Shown: positions 57,655-64,000 of the stretch, piece after piece
Numbering within the stretch: the first letter of the stretch is position 1
How the letters are laid out: every line of letters starts with the position of its first letter
Assembly: GCF_009371985.2 (NCBI RefSeq)
Contig: NZ_VIKU02000001.1
Location: 1,178,001 to 1,242,000, forward strand
Length of the DNA: 64,000 nt
From: Pelagihabitans pacificus
Lineage (GTDB): Bacteria > Bacteroidota > Bacteroidia > Flavobacteriales > Flavobacteriaceae
Reading direction: 5' to 3'
The notes under the pieces: model-generated
Databases searched by the model: none
What the model was told of the DNA's origin: nothing
The model's input: the letters and a program-made list of their open reading frames with translations, nothing else
Made by a program: the position numbers and the translations under genes

Positions 57655-59016
57655 ATGGCTAAAACCAAAACTACTTTTTTCTGTCAAAACTGCGGTACGC
57701 AATTCGCGAAATGGGTCGGACAATGCTCGGCCTGTAAAGAATGGAATACGGTTGTTGAAGAGGTGGTTCAAAAAGCGGAAAAAACCGTTTGGAAGACCCA
57801 TTCCGAAAAGCTTGGAAAAAGGCCCAAACCACTGCGCATCAACGAAATTAGCACGGAAAGGGAGGTGCGTCTTGACACTTTCGACCTGGAATTCAACCGC
57901 GTACTTGGGGGTGGGTTGGTCCCCGGTTCATTGGTACTACTGGGCGGAGAGCCCGGGGTGGGCAAAAGTACCCTCTTACTGCAAATCGCTTTAAGGCTTC
58001 CGTATAAAACGCTTTATGTTTCCGGGGAGGAAAGCCAAAAGCAGATCAAGATGCGGGCCGATAGGATTCATCCAAATAGTGAAACTTGTCTCATCCTAAC
58101 GGAAACCAAAACGCAGAATATCTTTCAGCAAATCGAAGCGACCGAACCTGACATCGTGGTCATCGATTCCATACAGACCTTACATTCCGACTATATCGAA
58201 TCGGCAGCCGGAAGCATTTCCCAAATACGGGAATGCACGGCCGAACTGATCAAGTTTGCCAAGGAAACAAACACCCCGGTAATCCTTATCGGACACATCA
58301 CCAAGGACGGCTCTATCGCCGGACCCAAAATCTTGGAGCATATGGTCGATACGGTCTTGCAGTTTGAAGGAGACCGAAATTATGTATATCGTATTCTTCG
58401 TGCCTTGAAGAATAGATTCGGTTCTACGGCAGAATTGGGTATCTATGAGATGCAAGGTGGTGGGCTACGGCAGGTGAACAATCCCTCGGAAATACTGATT
58501 TCGAAAAGCGATGAGGGTTTAAGTGGCACGGCCGTTGCCTCCACAGTCGAGGGCATGAGGCCCTTGATGATAGAAATACAGGCCTTGGTAAGTACTGCGG
58601 TCTACGGCACACCACAACGTTCTACCACGGGGTACAATGCCAAGCGTTTGAACATGCTATTGGCTGTATTGGAAAAACGTGCTGGCTTTAAGCTGGGTGC
58701 CAAGGATGTGTTCCTGAACATCACCGGGGGCATCTCCGTTGATGACCCCGCTATCGATTTGGCGGTCATCGCCGCAATTCTGTCGAGCAATGAAGACATC
58801 CCTATCGAAAAGGGAGTGTGTTTCGCCGCAGAGGTAGGGCTGGCCGGGGAAATACGCCCAGTACAGCGTGTGGACCAACGTATCCTAGAAGCCGAAAAAT
58901 TGGGATTCACAACAATTTATGTATCCAAGAACAATAAAATTGGTTTAAAGAAAACCAATATCGAGGTGCGATTGGTCGCTCGAATCGAAGATGTGGTCCG
59001 TGGGTTGTTCGGATAG
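57655..59016 (+). CDS. radA: DNA repair protein RadA (Sms)
   Basis: 453 residues from ATG 57655. A C4 zinc finger (CQNCGTQFAKWVGQCSAC) is followed by a RecA-like ATPase with Walker A GGEPGVGKSTLL, Walker B IVVIDSIQTL and the KNRFG motif (LKNRFGSTAE), then a Lon-like C-terminal domain (AAILSSNEDIPIEKGVCFAAEVGLAGEIRPV). RadA drives branch migration of recombination intermediates. It converges with the aldo/keto reductase gene, with 3 bases between. Confidence 0.96.
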   Translation: MAKTKTTFFCQNCGTQFAKWVGQCSACKEWNTVVEEVVQKAEKTVWKTHSEKLGKRPKPLRINEISTEREVRLDTFDLEFNRVLGGGLVPGSLVLLGGEPGVGKSTLLLQIALRLPYKTLYVSGEESQKQIKMRADRIHPNSETCLILTETKTQNIFQQIEATEPDIVVIDSIQTLHSDYIESAAGSISQIRECTAELIKFAKETNTPVILIGHITKDGSIAGPKILEHMVDTVLQFEGDRNYVYRILRALKNRFGSTAELGIYEMQGGGLRQVNNPSEILISKSDEGLSGTAVASTVEGMRPLMIEIQALVSTAVYGTPQRSTTGYNAKRLNMLLAVLEKRAGFKLGAKDVFLNITGGISVDDPAIDLAVIAAILSSNEDIPIEKGVCFAAEVGLAGEIRPVQRVDQRILEAEKLGFTTIYVSKNNKIGLKKTNIEVRLVARIEDVVRGLFG

Positions 59017-59019
59017 ATA

Positions 59020-60060
59020 TTAAGGTGCCGGATTCGGTATCTTATCATGAATGGCTTCGATGCCTTGATATACCTCATCGCTTAACTTTATATCGATGCT
59101 GGCTATATTCTCCCGTAATTGCTTCATTGAGGTCGCGCCTATGATATTACTGGTAAGAAATGGTCGTGAATTTACAAAGGCCAGTGACATCTGTACCAAG
59201 GAAAGATTGTGGGCCTGTGCCAGCTCGTAATACAGCTGGGTAGCATGGGTAGCCGTTTCCCCGCTATAGCGTTTATAATTTGGAAACAGCGTAATACGGG
59301 CCTTGTCGGGCTTCCTATCCCCTAAATATTTCCCACTCAAAACTCCAAAACCCAATGGGGAATAGGCCAATAAACCAATCCGTTCCCGATGGGACACTTC
59401 GGCGTTGCCAACCTCGAACAAACGGTTGAGAAGGCTATACGGATTCTGAATCGTAATCATTCTGGGAAGGCTTACATGCACCTTGCTCTCTTCCAAGTAA
59501 CGCATAACGCCCCAAGGAGTCTCGTTAGACAGCCCTACATGTCGTATTTTTCCTTCCCGAATCAGGTCCCGGAGGGTTTCCAATACCTGATGAATGTTGT
59601 CTTCCCAATAATCGCTGGCACTGTGCGTATAGCCCCGTTGACCGAAGTAATTGGTGTTTCGATCGGGCCAATGCAGCTGATACAAATCGATATAATCGGT
59701 CTGTAAACGTTCAAGGCTTCCTTCTACCGCATTGATAATCGTCTCCCTCGTGAAACCGGTGGTTCTGATATGTTTTGAGAACTCGGCCTTTCCTGCAATT
59801 TTAGTCGCCAATACGACCTTATCGCGATTTCCCGTTTTTTTAAACCAATTGCCAATGATTTTTTCGGTATCCGCATAGCGGTCTGGGTGGGCGGGTATGG
59901 GATAAAGTTCCGCCGTATCGAAGAAATTCACCCCTTGATCGAGAGCATAATCCATTTGTTCGTGCCCTTCGGCCTCGGTATTCTGTTTGCCCCACGTCAT
60001 CGTACCCAAACAAATCTTACTCACTTCGATATCGGTATGTGGCAGGGTAGTATATTTCAT
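59020..60060 (-). CDS. NADP-dependent aldo/keto reductase (Tas-like)
   Basis: 346 residues, TIM barrel. The catalytic tetrad is seen as Asp and Tyr in FDTAELYP, Lys in VVLATKIAG and His in LYQLHWPDRN. The GTMTWGKQNTEAEG start and the long loop around YFGQRGYTHSASDYWED match the Tas/YajO branch. The physiological substrate is not known. It precedes exonuclease III on the other side without clear operon linkage (61 bases). Confidence 0.93.
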   Translation of the reverse strand: MKYTTLPHTDIEVSKICLGTMTWGKQNTEAEGHEQMDYALDQGVNFFDTAELYPIPAHPDRYADTEKIIGNWFKKTGNRDKVVLATKIAGKAEFSKHIRTTGFTRETIINAVEGSLERLQTDYIDLYQLHWPDRNTNYFGQRGYTHSASDYWEDNIHQVLETLRDLIREGKIRHVGLSNETPWGVMRYLEESKVHVSLPRMITIQNPYSLLNRLFEVGNAEVSHRERIGLLAYSPLGFGVLSGKYLGDRKPDKARITLFPNYKRYSGETATHATQLYYELAQAHNLSLVQMSLAFVNSRPFLTSNIIGATSMKQLRENIASIDIKLSDEVYQGIEAIHDKIPNPAP

Positions 60061-60121
60061 TCGATTATTTAGGAACAGTCTATAAGAAATACAAATCTAC
60101 AAATTATAACACTATCGTTTT

Positions 60122-60886
60122 CTACGCTTCCAATTCGACCAAAATCGGACAATGGTCACTATGCTTTGCTTCGGATAGGATGACAGAACGTTGGAGCCGA
60201 TCTTCCAATGACTCACTAACCATCCCGTAATCCAATCGCCAGCCTTTGTTATTGTTTCTTGCATTGGCGCGATAGCTCCACCAGGTATAGTTATCGGGTT
60301 CCTTGTTGAAATGTCGGAAGCTATCGATAAAGCCACTCTTGATGAAATTGCCGATCCATTCCCTCTCAACGGGTAAAAACCCCGAAACGTTTTTATTGCG
60401 AACCGGGTCGTGAATATCAATGGCCTCATGGCAGATATTGTAGTCGCCCAAAACGATCAGGTTTGGTCTTTCTTTGCGAAGTTCGTCTGCGTACCGTTGA
60501 AAATCGGCCATGTATTGCAGTTTGAATTCCAAACGGTCAAGATTGGTTCCAGAGGGCAGGTACATACTCATCACGGAGATATCTCCATAATCCGCACGGA
60601 GATTTCTACCCTCATAATCCATATATTCGATTCCCGTACCCACTTCCACATGGTCGGGTTGCTTTTTGGATAGGATGGCTACCCCGCTGTAACCTTTTTT
60701 CCGGGCACTGAACCAATAGTTGTGGCCATACCCCGCCTCCTCAAAAAGGGAAAGCTCCAATTGGTGTTCCTGTGCCTTGATTTCCTGAAGACATACCACA
60801 TCGGGATTCACGGTGTTTAGCCAATCCAAAAAACCTTTCCCCAAGGCCGCACGGATACCATTTACGTTATAGGATACTACTTTCAT
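60122..60886 (-). CDS. xth: Exodeoxyribonuclease III / AP endonuclease
   Basis: 254 residues, endonuclease/exonuclease/phosphatase fold. Metal and catalytic residues lie in MKVVSYNVNGIRAA (Asn), VVCLQEIKAQ (Glu), LGDYNICHE (Asp, Asn) and AKHSDHCPILVELEA (Asp, His). It cuts abasic sites in base excision repair. Confidence 0.96.
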   Translation of the reverse strand: MKVVSYNVNGIRAALGKGFLDWLNTVNPDVVCLQEIKAQEHQLELSLFEEAGYGHNYWFSARKKGYSGVAILSKKQPDHVEVGTGIEYMDYEGRNLRADYGDISVMSMYLPSGTNLDRLEFKLQYMADFQRYADELRKERPNLIVLGDYNICHEAIDIHDPVRNKNVSGFLPVEREWIGNFIKSGFIDSFRHFNKEPDNYTWWSYRANARNNNKGWRLDYGMVSESLEDRLQRSVILSEAKHSDHCPILVELEA

Positions 60887-61008
60887 TCCCCAGTTTTAGG
60901 TGAGCGACGAAAGTAGCCAAAAAGCAACGATTTGAAAAACAGGCGGCATACTAAATCAACCTGGATGCGAGCTTGGTACAACATTTGTAACCCTCCTTTT
61001 ACTAAAGT

Positions 61009-61539
61009 ATGTTCCAAATGAAAAAATATCTGATTTTTGTCGGTTTTCTATCCGCTTCCAGTCTAGCGATGGCACAGGCCTATCAACAATACGGAACCGA
61101 CCATGAATTAAAGTTCAATATGGGGCAGTTCCTGGTAAACAGCACTGTAGAAGGCTCCTATGAATACTATTTCACGGAAGATACCAGTATCGGAGGCACG
61201 GTTTATTTTAATGGTGATGCTACCGGGCGTAATGGTAATTTTGGCATTGGTCCCAACCTAAGGGCTTATTTTGGATACCGGCCCAAAAGCGGCTTCTTCG
61301 CCGAAGCGTTTGGATTGTATTTTACAGGGCAAGATGACATCGATGAAGATACTTTGGGCCGCAGAAACACCGATTATGGGGCAACGGCCATTGGCCTTGG
61401 GTTCGGCAGAAAATGGGCTACCTTCAACCAAAAACTCACTTTTGAACTTTACGGTGGTTTGGGACGGACGATTACCGATCGAGACGAGGTGGATGCCTTT
61501 TTGTTTCGAGGCGGTTTATCGATCGGATTTCGATTTTAA
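61009..61539 (+). CDS. Outer membrane beta-barrel protein of unknown function
   Basis: 176 residues, or 173 from the second ATG at 61018, which begins a better signal peptide (MKKYLIFVGFL to AMAQ). About eight strands with Gly and aromatic residues (EGSYEYYFTEDTSIGGTVYF; NFGIGPNLRAYFGY; FAEAFGLYFTG; LSIGFRF ending in Phe). It precedes the TonB-dependent receptor by 30 bases and may be cotranscribed. Confidence 0.83.
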   Translation: MFQMKKYLIFVGFLSASSLAMAQAYQQYGTDHELKFNMGQFLVNSTVEGSYEYYFTEDTSIGGTVYFNGDATGRNGNFGIGPNLRAYFGYRPKSGFFAEAFGLYFTGQDDIDEDTLGRRNTDYGATAIGLGFGRKWATFNQKLTFELYGGLGRTITDRDEVDAFLFRGGLSIGFRF

Positions 61540-61569
61540 ACCTTACTTTTAGTCGTGCTAAAACCAACT

Positions 61570-63642
61570 ATGAGGGCTTTTTTACCGATTTTCTTACTCC
61601 TTGGCGTTGTCCACGCCCAAGATTCCATACCCATCGATAGCATTACCCAACTGGATGAGGTAGTTCTATTGGACGCCCTGAAGAAAAAAAATGCCACGGG
61701 GGTAGTCCCTTCCGAAGTAATTTCGGCCAAGGTCTTCCAGAACTACAGTCCAGTTTCGATGGTCAATGCAATCAACCAGATTCCAGGGGTTTATGTACTC
61801 TCGGGGGCCTTGAACACCAATCGCATTACCATTCGAGGCATCGGTGCGCGCACCCTATTCGGAACGGATAAATTACGCATGTATTACGAGGATATTCCGG
61901 TGACCGATGGTTCCGGTTTTTCGAGCATCGAGGCCTACGATTTGGAAAACCTACGTCAAATTGAAGTCATTAAAGGGCCAAAGGGCACGGCCTATGGGAC
62001 GAATTTGGGGGGCGCCATTATTTTAAACCCAAAGGAGGCATTGGGGCGGTCGACCAACGTTACCAATAATCTCACCCTTGGCTCGTTCGGACTTCTAAAA
62101 AACAACCTATCATTCAATCATTTCGATGGGAAGCTTCGACTAGGAGTACAGTACGGCCATATGGAAACCGATGGGTATCGTCAAAACAGCAATTTCGAAC
62201 GCGATGGCTTTTTATTGAACACTTCATACCAGCTCAATGAAAAGAACAAGATCTCCGTTTTGGTGAACCATATCGATTTTACCGCTCAAATTCCGAGTTC
62301 CTTGGGAGCGACCGCTTTTGCCGAGGACCCACAACAAGCGACCTTTACTTGGCGTGCATCCGAAGGTTTTGAAGCCAATAATTATACCTTGGCAGGCCTT
62401 ACCTTTTCACATCGATTCAATAACCGATTGGAAAATGCCACGAGCCTCTTTTACAATTATCTGGATAAGGAAGAAGCGCGGCCCTTCGGCATCTTGGATG
62501 AAATTACCAAGGGTTTCGGACTGCGAACACGGTTTACGGGAGATTTTGGCCTTCGCACTTCGAAGGCACGCTATACTTTTGGGGCCGAGCTTTTCAAGGA
62601 TGAGTACGATTGGGACGAGTTTCGAAACCTGTGGGAAGACAACAATGGTAATGGAAGTCTAAAAGGTGCACAGTTTGCCCGCAACAAGGAGTTTCGGAGC
62701 CAATGGAATGCTTTTGGCACCCTGTTGCTTCCATTTACGGAACGATTTTCGGCCCAATTCGGACTCAATGTGAACAACACCCAGTACGATTACCGCGATT
62801 TGTTCAATACCGGAACCGACAATAAAAGTGCCGAAAGAAACTTTGAGGTCATTGTCTTGCCGAGTGTGAACCTCAATTATGCAGTTTCAGAACACTACGA
62901 AATCTACGGAAATGTAAGCCGTGGTTTTTCCAATCCGACCCTAGAGGAGACCTTAACGCCCGATGGGGTCATCAACCCGGACATCGCCCGGGAAACCGGA
63001 GTTAATTACGAATTGGGCACACGGCTGTTCCTAGGTCAAAGGCGACTCGCCATTGACTTTTCGCTGTATCAGATGAATATCGATAACCTACTCGTCGGGG
63101 AACGAATCAATGAAGACCAATTCGTAGGTAAGAATGCCGGTAAAACGCGACATCGCGGACTGGAACTTGCGTTGAGCTACCACTGGGAGCTCTCCAAAAG
63201 CCTACAGTTGACCCCTTTTTTGAACTATACCTTTAACGACCATGTATTTGTGGAGTTCAACGATGAGGGGCAGGATTTCTCTGGAAATCCGCTCACCGGA
63301 GTGCCCGACCATCGGGTGACCGCAGGCTTGCAAGTGCGGTTTTTAGAATACTTTTATTGGAATACCACGCTACAGCATGTTGGTGAAATTCCCTTGACCG
63401 ACGAAGCCGACCTGTATAGCGATCCCTTTACCGTAGTAACCACCCGCTTGGGCTACCAACATAAATTGACGGATCGGTTTACGCTGGGAGCCGACTTCGG
63501 AATCAATAATCTGTTCGACACGGTCTACGCACAATCCGTGCTGATCAACACCCAAGCTTTTGGCGGCAACGAACCCCGCTATTTCTATCCCGGGGATGCC
63601 CGAAACTGCTACGGAGGGCTTCGACTCGGGTATCGACTGTGA
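61570..63642 (+). CDS. TonB-dependent receptor, siderophore/FecA-like
   Basis: 690 residues from ATG 61570 (signal peptide to VVHAQ); a GTG at 61555 is in frame. There is no carboxypeptidase-like domain; a TonB-box-like region (QLDEVVLLDALKKK) leads straight into the plug (PVSMVNAINQIPGVYVLSGALNTNRITIRGIGAR; IEVIKGPKGTAYGTNLGG). The barrel ends GGLRLGYRL rather than in Phe. The plug resembles iron-siderophore receptors; the ligand is unknown. Confidence 0.9.
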   Translation: MRAFLPIFLLLGVVHAQDSIPIDSITQLDEVVLLDALKKKNATGVVPSEVISAKVFQNYSPVSMVNAINQIPGVYVLSGALNTNRITIRGIGARTLFGTDKLRMYYEDIPVTDGSGFSSIEAYDLENLRQIEVIKGPKGTAYGTNLGGAIILNPKEALGRSTNVTNNLTLGSFGLLKNNLSFNHFDGKLRLGVQYGHMETDGYRQNSNFERDGFLLNTSYQLNEKNKISVLVNHIDFTAQIPSSLGATAFAEDPQQATFTWRASEGFEANNYTLAGLTFSHRFNNRLENATSLFYNYLDKEEARPFGILDEITKGFGLRTRFTGDFGLRTSKARYTFGAELFKDEYDWDEFRNLWEDNNGNGSLKGAQFARNKEFRSQWNAFGTLLLPFTERFSAQFGLNVNNTQYDYRDLFNTGTDNKSAERNFEVIVLPSVNLNYAVSEHYEIYGNVSRGFSNPTLEETLTPDGVINPDIARETGVNYELGTRLFLGQRRLAIDFSLYQMNIDNLLVGERINEDQFVGKNAGKTRHRGLELALSYHWELSKSLQLTPFLNYTFNDHVFVEFNDEGQDFSGNPLTGVPDHRVTAGLQVRFLEYFYWNTTLQHVGEIPLTDEADLYSDPFTVVTTRLGYQHKLTDRFTLGADFGINNLFDTVYAQSVLINTQAFGGNEPRYFYPGDARNCYGGLRLGYRL

Positions 63643-64000
63643 CATTCTTTGCCAGTGTTCTCTGAAATGGGCGGATCGGAAACATATGCCACCGCATTCA
63701 AAAGCAATAAAACCCATACGCTGAATAGCTATTCAATACACCATTGAGCAAGTCATAATACCTTCTGTAAATGGATACTACACGCGTGACCTACTGCTAC
63801 TCTCCCGTAGCTACTTCTTTCTAAGGGGATTTGACCGAATTATCGGCATTATAGCGCTGTAGAATAGAATAATCTATATTCTTGTTAGACGCTCATTTAA
63901 GATATTAAATAACACTCAGGCAACCTTTCCTAGTTAACCTACGTCTATACAGGTAATTACATATAAATCTTAAAAAAACCGCTGTTTTGTTAAAATATAG
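63643..64000. other. Intergenic region at the window end
   Basis: About 358 bases, AT-rich after 63840. The longest plus-strand ATG frame is 26 codons and unconvincing. No terminator with a clear stem and T run, and no promoter with a full consensus, is visible. Confidence 0.3.

Noticed and set aside
63661-63750. 26-codon ATG frame after the last receptor gene
   Set aside because: Too short, with no motif or signal sequence.

Overview
The window is chromosomal DNA of a member of the Bacteroidota, almost certainly a marine Flavobacteriaceae species (a Maribacter/Zobellia/Arenibacter-type organism; the genus is inference). Supporting signs are the gliding genes gldD and gldE, SusC/SusD and other TonB-dependent receptors, lipoproteins with flavobacterial lipoboxes, ribosomal protein L21 with its phylum-type C-terminal extension, a short AtpC, DUF4270 and DUF4199 proteins, and promoters with the TTTG / TAnnTTTG consensus. 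Genes are dense. I saw no rRNA, tRNA, insertion sequence, phage gene or CRISPR array.

Layout. 0-6.4 kb: the 3' end of an M56/M23-type peptidase gene, a polysaccharide deacetylase, a LytS/LytTR-type two-component pair, a TonB-dependent receptor and, right behind it, a 48-codon ORF with a leader-like N-terminus. 6.4-12.5 kb: rplU-rpmA, small membrane and secreted proteins, an EamA transporter, an MBL-fold hydrolase and a threonine/serine dehydratase. 12.8-26.8 kb: the main accessory locus. It holds an ECF sigma factor, a FecR anti-sigma factor, a SusC with an STN domain, SusD, two Tat-exported enolase-superfamily enzymes, two Sec-exported RraA/HMG-aldolase-like proteins, an NTF2-like protein and a BASS-family sodium symporter. 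There is no glycoside hydrolase, lyase or sulfatase. 27-33 kb: gldD-gldE-ssb-mutY, and divergently HU, a 29-residue basic protein and RNase G. 33-44 kb: recX, a JmjC-like cupin and a dispersed biotin set (bioB, a ketoacyl synthase, bioA, bioD, a DUF2007 protein, bioF) interrupted by genes on the other strand. 44-53 kb: a small HTH gene with a premature stop, atpC-atpD, a large TonB-dependent receptor, glmS and DUF4270. 53-60.9 kb: a GT5-like half protein divergent from panC-panD, a flippase-like membrane protein, an esterase-like protein lacking its serine, radA, an aldo/keto reductase and exonuclease III. 61-64 kb: a beta-barrel protein and a siderophore-type TonB-dependent receptor.

The best candidate for an undescribed system is the 12.8-26.8 kb locus. 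Its sigma/anti-sigma/STN-SusC wiring is that of a polysaccharide utilization locus, but the enzymes are of the sugar-acid dehydratase and pyruvate-releasing aldolase type and all carry export signals. I infer uptake of a small acidic carbohydrate or organic acid across the outer membrane, dehydration and aldol cleavage in the periplasm, and import of a keto acid such as pyruvate by the BASS carrier. The substrate is unknown. All identifications rest on reading motifs; no database search was possible.
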